DNA of 64,000 nt from Amycolatopsis sp. MtRt-6 (GCF_017308975.1 NZ_JADWPD010000014.1:62001-126000); one strand, 5' to 3'; positions 18,699 through 27,840 are shown, numbered from the stretch's first letter. Notes: generated by a model not told the origin, from the sequence alone. Program-made: numbers and translations.

Positions 18699-19481
18699 AT
18701 GACGACGTCACAGCTCCTCGTCAGCACTGATCAGGCGGGTGCCGAACTCCCCGCCGACGCCCCCCGGTACTCGCTTCTCGTCGCGCACGCGAACGACGAA
18801 GTGGTCGCCGCGCAGAAACTGCGGCACCGGGTTTTCGCCGAGGAAATGGGTGCGCGCCTCCACTCCCCGCGGCCCGGTCTCGACGTCGACGAGTTCGACG
18901 AGTTCTGCGACCACCTCGTGGTCCGCGACGACAACACGGGCGAGATCGTCGGCTGCTACCGCATGCTGCCGCCGGAGCGCGCGGCCCAGGCCGGCAAGCT
19001 CTACGCCGACAGCGAGTTCGACCTGACCGCCATCGACGCCCTGCGCCCGTCGCTGGTCGAGACCGGCCGGTCGTGCGTGCACCCGGACCACCGCAGCGGC
19101 GCCGTCGTGAGCCTGGTCTGGGCCGGGATCGCCCGCTACATGCTGCTCTCCGGCCACCGCTACCTCGCCGGCTGCGCGTCCGTCCCGCTGGTGGACGACG
19201 GCGCCGTCGCCGCCGGCGTGTGGGACGTCCTGCGCACCAAGCACTACTCCGGCGAGGCCACGCGCGTCAGGCCGTTGATCCCCTGGGACCCCTCGGGCAT
19301 CGAGCGCCCGGCGCGAGCCATCCTGCCGCCGTTGATCAAGGGCTACGTCCGGCTCGGCGCCAAGGCCTGCGGGCCGCCCGCGCTCGACGCCGACTTCGGC
19401 GTCGCGGACTTTTTCGTGGTGCTGGACCTGCACAACGTCGACGAGCGGTACCTCAAGTTCTTCCTCGGGGGCCGGGGATGA
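18699..19481 (+). CDS. GNAT/OlsB-like N-acyltransferase (Rv3027c-like)
   Basis: A 260-aa acyltransferase. KLRHRVFAEEMGAR, DEFDEFCDHLVVRDD, GCYRMLPP and VETGRSCVHPDHRSG are marks of the OlsB-like group, which transfers acyl chains to amino groups as in ornithine lipid synthesis. The gene is coupled by an ATGA overlap to a PlsC-type acyltransferase, the same partner that OlsA provides in ornithine lipid synthesis and the same pair as Rv3027c/Rv3026c in mycobacteria. The product lipid is inferred, not shown. Confidence 0.8.
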   Translation: MTTSQLLVSTDQAGAELPADAPRYSLLVAHANDEVVAAQKLRHRVFAEEMGARLHSPRPGLDVDEFDEFCDHLVVRDDNTGEIVGCYRMLPPERAAQAGKLYADSEFDLTAIDALRPSLVETGRSCVHPDHRSGAVVSLVWAGIARYMLLSGHRYLAGCASVPLVDDGAVAAGVWDVLRTKHYSGEATRVRPLIPWDPSGIERPARAILPPLIKGYVRLGAKACGPPALDADFGVADFFVVLDLHNVDERYLKFFLGGRG

Positions 19482-20362
19482 GCCACGCCTGGATGCCGTC
19501 CTCGCCGTGCGGCGACGGCTGCCTGACGGCCGACGACCCGGTGGTCGGTTTTTGGCGACGGGCCCTGCGCTTCACGGCGGCGATCTCGGTAGTCCTCGCG
19601 GCGGTGGTGTCCGCGCCCCTGCTGCTCGTCGCTCCGGGCCGTGACCGCCTGCTCCGGTTGGTCTTCCGCGGCATGCTGCGGGCGTTCGGCGTCCGGCTGG
19701 ACATCCGGGGCGGCGCCGACTTCCTGACCGCGCCCGCCGGCCGTGGCGCGCTGGTGGTCAACAACCACATCTCCTGGCTGGACATCGTCGCGATCAACGC
19801 GCTGCGGCCGATGCGCGCGCTGGCGAAGAAGGAGATCGCGGGCTGGCCGGTGCTCGGCGGCCTGGTCCGCCGCGGCGGCAGCATCTTCCTCGACCGCGAA
19901 CGGCTGACGACGTTGCCCGCCACGATGGCGTCGCTGGCCGACGCGCTCCGGACGGGCTCACTGGTGAGCGTGACGCCGGAGGGCACGACGTGGTGCGGCC
20001 TGGCCTCGGGCCGCTTCACGACGGCGACGTTCCAGGCGGCCATCGACGGCGGCGTCCCGGTGCGCCCGATCGCACTCCGGTACCGCCTCGCCGACGGCCG
20101 CGAGACGAGCCGTCCGGCGTTCATCGGGCCGGAGTCGCTGATCGCGTCCCTGCGCCGCGTCGCGGCCCTGCGCGGCCTGGTGCTCGAGATCCATGTCTGC
20201 CCGGAGATCGCCCCGGGTCGCGCGGAGACCCGCCGCGAGCTGGCCGCCCTCGCCGAGGCAGCGGTCCACTCGGCACTGGGCACGGTGCAGATCCCGGCCC
20301 AGCAGCGGCGCCGGACCCCACGCCGCCAAACGGCCCCGCTGGCTTCGCCTCCCGCGAAGTGA
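19478..20362 (+). CDS. PlsC-like 1-acyl-glycerol-phosphate acyltransferase (Rv3026c-like)
   Basis: A 294-aa membrane acyltransferase. One transmembrane span lies at about residues 30-55. The catalytic HX4D box follows as VVNNHISWLDIVAIN, and the acyl-acceptor motif is VTPEGTTWCG. Such enzymes acylate lysophosphatidic acid or related lyso-lipids. It is translated from an ATG that overlaps the upstream OlsB-like gene, suggesting the two act on one lipid. The C-terminus is a basic tail (RRRTPRRQ). Confidence 0.88.
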   Translation: MSHAWMPSSPCGDGCLTADDPVVGFWRRALRFTAAISVVLAAVVSAPLLLVAPGRDRLLRLVFRGMLRAFGVRLDIRGGADFLTAPAGRGALVVNNHISWLDIVAINALRPMRALAKKEIAGWPVLGGLVRRGGSIFLDRERLTTLPATMASLADALRTGSLVSVTPEGTTWCGLASGRFTTATFQAAIDGGVPVRPIALRYRLADGRETSRPAFIGPESLIASLRRVAALRGLVLEIHVCPEIAPGRAETRRELAALAEAAVHSALGTVQIPAQQRRRTPRRQTAPLASPPAK

Positions 20363-20400
20363 CCCGGGTCCTGTCGCCGCGACCCGGCGACAGGCCCGGG
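20363..20400. terminator. Bidirectional terminator
   Basis: A long hairpin with arms CCCGGGTCCTGTCGCCG (20363-20379) and CGGCGACAGGCCCGGG (20385-20400), paired with one bulged T. It lies between the convergent PlsC-like and quinone oxidoreductase genes and can stop both. Confidence 0.75.
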
Positions 20401-20414
20401 TGGGGTCGCGTCGG

Positions 20415-21317
20415 TCAGCCGATGGCGATGGTCAGTTTTCCGCCAGGGTGGCCGCTCTCGCTTTCGACCTGCGCCGCGGCCGCCTCGGCCAGCGGATAGC
20501 TGTTGCCCTGCGCGACGCCGACACCGCGGTCGGTCACCCAGCCGGCGATCCCCTCGAGGACCGCACGGGACTGTTCGCCCCCGCTGGAGAACGGGATCCC
20601 CAGCTCGAACGCGGCCGCATCGGCGATGGTGATGATCCGGTCCTTGGTGCCTCGCAGCTCGACGGACTCCGGCAGCACCCCGTGCCCGGTCGCGTCGAAC
20701 ACGGCGTCCACCGGGCCGGACGTGGCCTCGCGGACCCGCTCCACCCAGCCGTCGCCGTAGCGGACGGGCACGACACCCAGCGACTTCAGGTCGTCGAGGC
20801 TCCGGCTTCCCCCGGTCCCGATGACAGTCACCCCCTGCGCGACGGCGACCTGAGCGGCGAACCGCCCGACCGTGCCGCTGGCGCCGTGCAGCAGCAGCGT
20901 CTCGCCCTCGCGGACCCCGAGCAGCCCGAGGACGCGAAGCGCGGTCTCGCCGGCGACCGGCAGCGCGGCGGCATCGGCCCACGAGAGGCTCGCGGGCTTG
21001 GGCGCGATCGTCTTCGCGAGCGCGTACTCGGCGTAGGCGCCGGTCTCCGACCAGCCGAACACTTCGTCGCCCACGGCGAAGTCCGCGCCCGCCCCGACGG
21101 CGTCGACGACCCCGGCGACTTCGAGGCCGGGGATGTGGGGGAACGGGACCTGGAAGTTCTGCTGCATGGCGCCGTTGCGGATCTTCCAGTCGATCGGGTT
21201 GACCCCGGCGACCCGGACGGCCAGCCGCACTTGTCCCGGGCCGGGCTCCGGCACCGGGACGTCGGCCTGCCCCAGGACTTCCGGCCCGCCGTATGCGGAG
21301 AAGGTGATCGCTCGCAT
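20415..21317 (-). CDS. NADP-dependent quinone oxidoreductase (zeta-crystallin type)
   Basis: A 300-aa medium-chain dehydrogenase/reductase without zinc ligands. N-terminal domain MRAITFSAYGGPEVL, then PGLEVAGVV, and the NADPH-binding loop LLHGASGTVGRFAAQVA. These proteins reduce quinones or enones with NADPH. GAGGAGCGAG precedes the chosen ATG at 21317; the frame is open further upstream but carries no family sequence. It is divergent from the LuxR-type regulator 155 nt away. Confidence 0.88.
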   Translation of the reverse strand: MRAITFSAYGGPEVLGQADVPVPEPGPGQVRLAVRVAGVNPIDWKIRNGAMQQNFQVPFPHIPGLEVAGVVDAVGAGADFAVGDEVFGWSETGAYAEYALAKTIAPKPASLSWADAAALPVAGETALRVLGLLGVREGETLLLHGASGTVGRFAAQVAVAQGVTVIGTGGSRSLDDLKSLGVVPVRYGDGWVERVREATSGPVDAVFDATGHGVLPESVELRGTKDRIITIADAAAFELGIPFSSGGEQSRAVLEGIAGWVTDRGVGVAQGNSYPLAEAAAAQVESESGHPGGKLTIAIG

Positions 21318-21472
21318 GGTGTTGTCTCGCTCCTCGGTTCGTGACCTTCGGTTCGAATGTCCTCTCTCGCAAGTCAACCCGCCCGGCCGAGTGGCCGAAC
21401 CGCCCGGACGAGCAGTGTTCACTAGCCGGACGAGCAGGTCGCCGCATCGCGGACGCGCCTACCTTGGAGGCC

Positions 21473-22756
21473 ATGGACGCTTCCTGGTCGGATCCCCGGC
21501 ACGTACTGGACGTCGTCGAGCGGCTCCTGTCGGCACCGCGGCCCCAGTTGCTCAGCCGGTTCGCCGCCGAGCTGGGCAAGCTGATCCCGCACCGTGCGGC
21601 CGCAATGCAGACGGGCGACTGCCCCCGCAGCCCGCTCAAGGTCATCGGCGACGAAGCGGTCACGCAGGCCGTGACGAGCGTCGAGCTGCAGCGGCTGGCC
21701 GACCGCAGCGAGCCGGGCAAGGCGCTGGTCATCGACGGCATGCTCGGCGGCGCCGAGCGCCGGCTGGTCCTGCTCACCTCGACACCGGCCGTCGGCAAGG
21801 GTGCGGTGATCGCCGTGGTACCGGTGGCCGCGGAGCCGCCGTCCGCGGAGCTGGAGCTGGCGGCCCAGCTGTGGGACATCGTCAGCACCGACGCGGGCCA
21901 GCGGGCGACGGACCCGGGCCCGGACGTCCTGGCCAGCAGCATTGCCGCGGCGTCCGCGCGCGCTCAGGCGATCACCGACCTCGGTCAGACGCACGCGGCA
22001 ACCCTGACCACGCTCCTGGCGGTCCTCCGCTCCGGCCGGCTTTCCGACGCCGTCGCCCGCCGCACGGCGGTCGACCTCGCCGCCGACGCGCTGCTCGAGC
22101 TCAGAGGGGCCGTCGACCGCGACGAGGTCCTGTCCGCAGAGCAGGCGGACGCGGCGTTCGCCGTCCTCAAGACCCAGCTGGCCGACCTGGTCCGGCACAC
22201 CGAGGTCGACGTAGAGCTCGTCGACCCGGTTGGCGACGCGTCCCTCCCACAGGACATCGCCCACACGGCACGGACGCTGACTCGCGGCCTGGTACTCGCC
22301 GCCCTGGACCGTTCCGCGACCACGCGCTTGCGGGCATCGTGGCGCCTGGACGGCTCGATGCTCGGGATCACGGTCCGCGACGACTGCCCCGACGTCGCCG
22401 ACGCGATCCCGCCCCGAGGCTTGACCGAGCGGCTCACGGCCCTTGGCGGCCGCTGGGAGGTCGACGCCGCGCCGGGCTGGGGCACGACGGTCACCGCGGT
22501 CCTCCCGCTCGGCGTGGCCGAACCGCCGGAGCTGCGTCCGCTCGATCGGCTCAACCCGCGCGAACTGGAAGTTCTGGCGGGTATCTCCCAAGGTCTGCGC
22601 AACCGGCAGATCGCCGAACAACTGCAGCTCAGCGAGCACACGGTCAAGTTCCACGTCCGCAACATCCTGGACAAGCTCGACGTGAGTTCCCGCGGCGAGG
22701 CGGCCGCGCTGGCCCGCGACCTGCCGCTGGAGCCGGTGGCACACCGCTCCGCCTGA
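21473..22756 (+). CDS. LuxR-type transcriptional regulator
   Basis: A 427-aa protein with a C-terminal LuxR HTH (about residues 355-415; LNPRELEVLAGISQGLRNRQ, then EQLQLSEHTVKFHVRNIL). A weak histidine-kinase-like ATPase fold may lie at about 230-345 (DGSMLGITVRDDC, then WEVDAAPGWGTTVTAVLP). It carries no receiver domain, so it is not a standard response regulator. The kinase-like region fused to LuxR HTH is seen in some actinobacterial regulators. The start follows TTGGAGG. A TACCTT box at 21460-21465 lies 7 nt before the ATG and could give a nearly leaderless transcript. Targets are unknown. Confidence 0.82.
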   Translation: MDASWSDPRHVLDVVERLLSAPRPQLLSRFAAELGKLIPHRAAAMQTGDCPRSPLKVIGDEAVTQAVTSVELQRLADRSEPGKALVIDGMLGGAERRLVLLTSTPAVGKGAVIAVVPVAAEPPSAELELAAQLWDIVSTDAGQRATDPGPDVLASSIAAASARAQAITDLGQTHAATLTTLLAVLRSGRLSDAVARRTAVDLAADALLELRGAVDRDEVLSAEQADAAFAVLKTQLADLVRHTEVDVELVDPVGDASLPQDIAHTARTLTRGLVLAALDRSATTRLRASWRLDGSMLGITVRDDCPDVADAIPPRGLTERLTALGGRWEVDAAPGWGTTVTAVLPLGVAEPPELRPLDRLNPRELEVLAGISQGLRNRQIAEQLQLSEHTVKFHVRNILDKLDVSSRGEAAALARDLPLEPVAHRSA

Positions 22757-22763
22757 GTCCGCC

Positions 22764-22794
22764 TTGACCTCCAGCGGGCTGGAGGTTGCACGCT
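22764..22794 (+). promoter_or_regulatory. MerR/SoxR-type promoter for the MFS transporter
   Basis: TTGACC (22764-22769) and CACGCT (22789-22794) are separated by 19 nt. The spacer contains the dyad ACCTCCAGC-GG-GCTGGAGGT (22767-22786). An over-long spacer filled by a dyad that starts inside the -35 is the hallmark of promoters activated by MerR-family proteins. The predicted transcription start falls about 7 nt on, at the ATG itself. Confidence 0.6.
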
Positions 22795-22801
22795 GCTGAT
22801 C

Positions 22802-24169
22802 ATGGCCTCGACGATCGACTCGACACCCCGTCGCCGAAGTGTGCTCTGGAGTGCGGAACACCGGCTGACCACCATCGCGCTGCTGCTTGTGGTCACCTTG
22901 GTCGCGTTCGAGAGCATGGGCGTGGCAACGGCGATGCCCACCCTGGTCGCCGACCTCCACGGGGCGTCGCTCTATTCGTGGCCGTTCACGATCTTCCTGA
23001 TCTCCAGCGTGGTGGCAACGGTGCTGTCAGGCCGGATCGGCGACCGCCGCGGCCCAGCGCCGGCACTACTGGCGGGACCCGTGTTGTTCGCCGTCGGCCT
23101 CGTGGTCGCGGGGACGGCGAGCGGGATGCCGATGCTCCTGCTCGGCCGCGCCCTGCAGGGCTTCGGCTCGGGCTTGCTCCTGGTCTCGGTTTCGCTTCTG
23201 ATCGCGCTGACATTCACCGACCACGAACGCCCGGTCATCTACGCGGCGAACGCTGCCGCCTGGGTCCTGCCCGCGGTCATCGGGCCGTCGGTGGCCGGGG
23301 TCGTCACGGTCAGCGTCGGCTGGCGGTGGGTGTTCCTCGGCTTGGTTCCGCTCGTGGCCGTCGGTGTGCTCATGCTCGTGGTCGTCGTCCGACGCTTGCC
23401 CGCACACGCATCCGCCACGGACGGCCGCCAAGCGAGTGTGTCCCAGGCGATCATCGCCGCCCTCGGCGTCGCAGCGCTGACGTGGGCGGCCCAGCACCAG
23501 TCGCTCCTCGCGCTCGGCTACGGCACGGTCGGGCTCATCGCATTGGGGTACGCCCTCCGTAAGTTGTTGCCGGCCGGGACGTTGACGGCCCGTCCCGGCC
23601 TGCCGACGGTCATCGCCTCCCGCGCCCTCATCGCCGGCGCGTACGCAGGCATGGAGGCGTATCTGCCGCTGACGATGAGCGCGGTCCACGGTTACAGCCC
23701 CGCTCTCGCCGGCCTGCCGCTGACCATCACGGCCCTGGGCTGGTCCGCCGCGTCGGCGGCGCAGGGCCGGTTCCTCGACTGGTCGCGGGAGGCATCGCTG
23801 CGCACCGGGTTCTGGCTGGTCGCGGCCGGTCTGGTCGGCTTCGGCCTGGTTTCGCAGCCATGGTTCCCCGGCTGGGTCGCGTTCGTGGCGTGCGCGGTCG
23901 GCGGTGCCGGCATGGGGATCGCGATGCCCGCCATCTCCGTCCTCCTGTTCCGATACTCGCCAGAAGGCGAGCGCGGGTTCAACACCTCGGCGCTGCAGCT
24001 CGCGGACTGGGTCGGCTCCGCGCTGCTCATCGGCTTGGGCGGTGTCCTGCTCGGCGTGGTCGGCTCGGTTCTCGACCCGTCACCGGCGATGGCCCTGCTC
24101 ACCGTGGCCTTGGTGGCGCTCGCGATGGTGGGTGTCCGGCTGACCGGGCGGTGGCCGTCAAAGGTGTGA
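22802..24169 (+). CDS. MFS multidrug efflux transporter
   Basis: A 455-aa membrane protein with 12 to 14 predicted transmembrane helices. Motif A is GRIGDRRGPAPALL at about residue 78, after the second helix, and motif C-like GPSVAGV follows near residue 162; both are characteristic of drug/proton antiporters. It lies 45 nt after the LuxR-type gene but appears to have its own MerR-type promoter. It therefore probably exports a toxic compound sensed by a MerR protein that is not encoded in this window. The substrate is not predictable. Confidence 0.88.
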   Translation: MASTIDSTPRRRSVLWSAEHRLTTIALLLVVTLVAFESMGVATAMPTLVADLHGASLYSWPFTIFLISSVVATVLSGRIGDRRGPAPALLAGPVLFAVGLVVAGTASGMPMLLLGRALQGFGSGLLLVSVSLLIALTFTDHERPVIYAANAAAWVLPAVIGPSVAGVVTVSVGWRWVFLGLVPLVAVGVLMLVVVVRRLPAHASATDGRQASVSQAIIAALGVAALTWAAQHQSLLALGYGTVGLIALGYALRKLLPAGTLTARPGLPTVIASRALIAGAYAGMEAYLPLTMSAVHGYSPALAGLPLTITALGWSAASAAQGRFLDWSREASLRTGFWLVAAGLVGFGLVSQPWFPGWVAFVACAVGGAGMGIAMPAISVLLFRYSPEGERGFNTSALQLADWVGSALLIGLGGVLLGVVGSVLDPSPAMALLTVALVALAMVGVRLTGRWPSKV

Positions 24170-24233
24170 CAGCCCACTTCGAGGACCAGGGTGGGCTTCG
24201 TCACGCGCTGGAGCGGACTACCCTGGAGCGGCG

Positions 24234-25430
24234 ATGACCTATCTCGACCACGCGGCGACCACTCCGATGTTGCCCGAAGCCATAGCGGCGATGACCGAGG
24301 CGCTGTCCACCGTGGGCAACGCCTCGGCGCTGCACTCTTCGGGCCGCCGGGCCCGCCGGATGGTCGAGGAAGCCCGCGAAACCATCGCCGAGGCGCTGGG
24401 CGCCCGTCCGTCCGAGGTGATCTTCACCGGCGGTGGCACCGAGAGCGACAACCTCGCGATCAAGGGCATTTACTGGGCTCGCCGCGACGAGCAGGAGCGC
24501 CGTCGCCGCATCCTGTGCGGCGCCGCCGAGCACCACGCTGTGCTCGACACCGTCGAATGGCTCGAAACTCACAGCGGCGCCGAGGTCGTTCTGCTCGACG
24601 TGGACAGCCAGGGGCGGGTGTCACCTGACGTCCTGCGCGCAGCCGTCGCGGCCGATCCCGAGACCGTGGCCTTGGCCACCGTGATGTGGGCGAACAACGA
24701 GGTCGGCACGATCAACCCGATCGCCGAGCTGGCGGCCGTGTGCGCCGAGTTCGACATCCCGTTCCACACCGACGCGGTTCAGGCCGTCGGGGCCGCTGCG
24801 GTCGACTTCGCGGCCAGCGGCGCCGCTGCGCTCACCTTGACCGGTCACAAGCTCGGCGGTCCGTTCGGAGTGGGGGCGCTTCTGCTGGGGCGTGACGTGC
24901 CTTGCACGCCCTTGCTGCACGGCGGAGGCCAGGAGCGCAACGTCCGCTCCGGCACCTTGGACGTCCCGGCGATAGTGGGTTTCGCGACTGCTGTCCGAAT
25001 CAGCGTCGCGACCCGAGCCGAATACGCGAAGCGCGTCGAGGAACTCCGAGACGAGCTCGTCGAGGCCATCCAACGCGAGGTACCCGACGCCGTCCTCAAC
25101 GGTGGAGACGGCGAGAGGCTGCCCAGCCACGCCCACTTCACGTTCCCCGGGTGCGCCGGCGACAGCCTGCTGATGCTGCTCGACGCCAAGGGCATCGAAT
25201 GTTCGACCGGATCTGCGTGCACCGCAGGCGTCGCCCAGCCGAGCCACGTGCTGCTCGCCATGGGGGCGGACCCGGCTGCGGCCCGTGGTTCCCTCCGTTT
25301 CTCCCTCGGCCACACATCGACCGGCGCGGACGTCGAGGCCGTGGCCGCGGAGATCGGCGGCGTCGTCATGCGCGCCCGGCAAGCCGGTCTCGCCGGAATG
25401 CGCAAGCAGACCCAGAAGCAAGAGGTGTAA
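24234..25430 (+). CDS. iscS: Cysteine desulfurase
   Basis: A 398-aa PLP enzyme that takes sulfur from cysteine as a persulfide. N-terminal YLDHAATTPM, the histidine stacking on PLP in AAEHHAVLDTVEW, the Schiff-base lysine in LTGHKLGG, and the persulfide cysteine in STGSACTAGVAQPSHVL mark the NifS/IscS class. It is followed after 4 nt by mnmA, so its main partner here is tRNA 2-thiouridine synthesis; it may also supply Fe-S assembly. The order iscS-mnmA matches Rv3025c-Rv3024c. A TACCCT box and GGAG lie just upstream. Confidence 0.96.
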   Translation: MTYLDHAATTPMLPEAIAAMTEALSTVGNASALHSSGRRARRMVEEARETIAEALGARPSEVIFTGGGTESDNLAIKGIYWARRDEQERRRRILCGAAEHHAVLDTVEWLETHSGAEVVLLDVDSQGRVSPDVLRAAVAADPETVALATVMWANNEVGTINPIAELAAVCAEFDIPFHTDAVQAVGAAAVDFAASGAAALTLTGHKLGGPFGVGALLLGRDVPCTPLLHGGGQERNVRSGTLDVPAIVGFATAVRISVATRAEYAKRVEELRDELVEAIQREVPDAVLNGGDGERLPSHAHFTFPGCAGDSLLMLLDAKGIECSTGSACTAGVAQPSHVLLAMGADPAAARGSLRFSLGHTSTGADVEAVAAEIGGVVMRARQAGLAGMRKQTQKQEV

Positions 25431-25434
25431 GACA

Positions 25435-26526
25435 ATGCGGGTTTTGGCCGCGATGAGCGGAGGAGTGGACTCGGCGGTCGCCGCGGCACGCGCGGTCGAC
25501 GCCGGGCACGACGTCGTCGGTGTGCACCTGGCCCTGTCTGCCAAACCGGGAACCTTGCGGACCGGCTCACGCGGGTGTTGCACGATCGAGGACTCGCACG
25601 ACGCCCGCCGGGCCGCCGACATCCTTGGGATTCCTTTCTACATCTGGGATTTCGCCGAGCGCTTTACCGAAGAGGTCGTTGAAACCTTCGTCGGCGAATA
25701 TGCCGCCGGCCGCACACCGAACCCGTGTGTCACCTGCAACGAGAAGATCAAGTTCGAGGCGCTTCTCGAGAAGGCGATGGCACTCGGATTCGACGCGGTC
25801 GCGACCGGCCACTACGCGCGCCTCTCTGTGGTCGACGGTGTGCCCGAGCTGCGCCGCAGCGCGGACAGCGGCAAGGACCAGTCCTACGTGCTCGCTTCGC
25901 TGACACCGGAACAGCTCAGCCACGCCATGTTCCCCCTCGGCGACTCCTGGAAGACCGAGGTGCGGGCCGAGGCGGAGCGCCGAGGCCTGTCCGTCGCCAA
26001 CAAGCCGGACAGCCACGACATCTGCTTCATCCCGGACGGCGACACCAAGAAGTTCCTGGAGAACCGGCTGGGGCAGCGTCCCGGCGAGCTCGTGGACGCG
26101 GAGACCGGTGCGGTCCTCGGCCGGCACACCGGGGTCCACGGGTTCACGGTCGGTCAGCGCAAGGGGCTTGGGATCGACGCTCCGGCGCCGGATGGCCGTC
26201 CGCGGTACGTCCTGTCGCTCGAACCGGTTTCGGGCTCCGTCAAGGTCGGCTCCGTGGCCGGGCTCGGCGTCAAGGTGATCGAGGCCGACCGGGCGATCTG
26301 GCCCAGCGGCCGGCATCTGACCGAACCCACCGAATGTGTGATTCAGGTCAGGGCCCACGGAGGCATCGTGGAGGCGGTCGCCGACGCGGACGTCGACACC
26401 ATGACGCTGCACTTGCGCGAGCCGTTGCGCGGAGTCGCTCCGGGCCAGGTCGTCGTTCTCTACCGTCCTGATCCCGAAAGCGGGGACGTCGTCCTCGGCA
26501 GCGCCAAGATCTCAGGCACTCGCTGA
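25435..26526 (+). CDS. mnmA: tRNA-specific 2-thiouridylase
   Basis: A 363-aa enzyme that thiolates U34 of tRNAs for Lys, Glu and Gln. The ATP PP-loop is AMSGGVDSAVAA at residues 6-17. The two catalytic cysteines are in TPNPCVTCNEKIKF and SHDICFIPDGD, and GKDQSYVL is the tRNA-contact motif. It starts 4 nt after the iscS stop and is translated from the same transcript, which fits sulfur delivery from the desulfurase. Its 3' end overlaps the convergent DUF222 gene by 15 nt. Confidence 0.97.
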   Translation: MRVLAAMSGGVDSAVAAARAVDAGHDVVGVHLALSAKPGTLRTGSRGCCTIEDSHDARRAADILGIPFYIWDFAERFTEEVVETFVGEYAAGRTPNPCVTCNEKIKFEALLEKAMALGFDAVATGHYARLSVVDGVPELRRSADSGKDQSYVLASLTPEQLSHAMFPLGDSWKTEVRAEAERRGLSVANKPDSHDICFIPDGDTKKFLENRLGQRPGELVDAETGAVLGRHTGVHGFTVGQRKGLGIDAPAPDGRPRYVLSLEPVSGSVKVGSVAGLGVKVIEADRAIWPSGRHLTEPTECVIQVRAHGGIVEAVADADVDTMTLHLREPLRGVAPGQVVVLYRPDPESGDVVLGSAKISGTR

Positions 26527-27840
26527 TCGTCGGTCGTCCCGTGGCTTCTTCCGGAGGCGGTTCGCTCGTCGGCGACCGGGGTGCATCGACGGTGGCGTTG
26601 TCGAATGCACCCGTCCTGACGGTGTCGCGACGTTGACGGTGCCGTCCGAAGAGGCTTCGTAGTCCCAACCAGGCTGTTCGTGCAGCTTGCTGTGTCGCGA
26701 ACAGAACGTGACCGGCTGGTCCGTGGCTCCTTCGGGGCCGTCCTTTGGCGGAGTCGCCTTGATCCCACAGCTTTGCGCAGGACGTGTGCATCCGGGTTGC
26801 CGGCACTCCTGGTCGCGAACTCGGATGAACTCGTCCTGCTCGAGCCGGTAGCGCGTCGGAGACAGTTCGGCTGCGTGACCGGTTCGCGGATCGGTGAGCA
26901 CTCGTCGCAGGGTCGTGTTGGCTCCGCCGAGGATGTGGCGAGCGAGCGCGGCCGCGATGGGGCCGCGACCGGCCAACGCAGCCGGTGACTGGTTGATGCC
27001 GACGTATGTGGCCAGGTCAATGTGCAGGAAGACTTCGGTGCGTTCGCTCGGGCCTCCCGTGCCGCTGAGCAGCAGATCGATGGCCACATCCGCTCGGAGC
27101 TGATCCAGCGTTCGCGGTTCGTCCGGCGTCTTCAACGCCCGGGCGGCCTGGTCGACGCGGGCATAGGCGGCGGTTGCCTTCTCCGTCGGTGCGTTGTTGA
27201 CCGACAGGTGGGTCAGGCCGCTGTCCTGGTGGTGCAGGGTGAACCGCCGCTCGACGAGCTTTCGCTCGGTGCGGAGCGCTGCGCCTTCGGGGTCGACCTG
27301 CGCTGCCGCGTAGGTCGCGGCCCGGCGGACCTGGGTGGCGTTCCGGCCCGGCACCCGGTCCACAAGCGTCGCGTCGACGACACGGACGTGATCTCCCGAC
27401 AGCCATGCCGTCGCGTCGGTGACCTTCATGGCGCGATAGAGGTCGAGCCGGCCGTCGTCCATGAGGTTGAGCATGCAGGGGAGACGAGCGATCAGCGCGT
27501 TGGCCGCGGAAACGATGGCGCTGGCGCGATGTTCCGTTATGGACAAGGCCAAAGCGACTTCCGATGACGCGCTGGGCGCCCGTCTCCGGCGCACACTCAG
27601 GTCCGCGATCGCTCTCAGCTGCAGTGCTTGCAGCTTCGAGATCTCCGCGTCGGTGTCGCGGATCAGGTCGATGACTTGGTCGTCTTTCATGCGCTGCAAC
27701 GTGTTCGGGTCGTTGCGGACCGCAAGCAGCACGAACGGAAGCTCGCCGTTGGCACCGGGGGAAGCGGCCGCAGGGATGATCTTGCCGACTGGTTGTGAAG
27801 TCATGAGCCCGACCGTACGACGGCTCGCGGGGAAAGTCAT
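26512..27840 (-). CDS. DUF222 (13E12 repeat family) protein with degenerate HNH motif
   Basis: A protein of up to 442 aa. Residues 50-300 form the helical DUF222 domain common in actinobacterial 13E12-repeat proteins. The C-terminus keeps the zinc-knuckle-like CRQPGCTRPAQSC and FCSRHSKLHEQPGW. Where active members have the DHxxP-type segment of HNH nucleases, this protein has CGIKATPPKDGPEG, so the catalytic histidine appears lost. It may be a non-cutting DNA-binding derivative. A second in-frame ATG at 27804 (MTSQPVGK) is an equally good start. These genes are often mobile or multicopy. Confidence 0.75.
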   Translation of the reverse strand: MTFPASRRTVGLMTSQPVGKIIPAAASPGANGELPFVLLAVRNDPNTLQRMKDDQVIDLIRDTDAEISKLQALQLRAIADLSVRRRRAPSASSEVALALSITEHRASAIVSAANALIARLPCMLNLMDDGRLDLYRAMKVTDATAWLSGDHVRVVDATLVDRVPGRNATQVRRAATYAAAQVDPEGAALRTERKLVERRFTLHHQDSGLTHLSVNNAPTEKATAAYARVDQAARALKTPDEPRTLDQLRADVAIDLLLSGTGGPSERTEVFLHIDLATYVGINQSPAALAGRGPIAAALARHILGGANTTLRRVLTDPRTGHAAELSPTRYRLEQDEFIRVRDQECRQPGCTRPAQSCGIKATPPKDGPEGATDQPVTFCSRHSKLHEQPGWDYEASSDGTVNVATPSGRVHSTTPPSMHPGRRRANRLRKKPRDDRRSASA

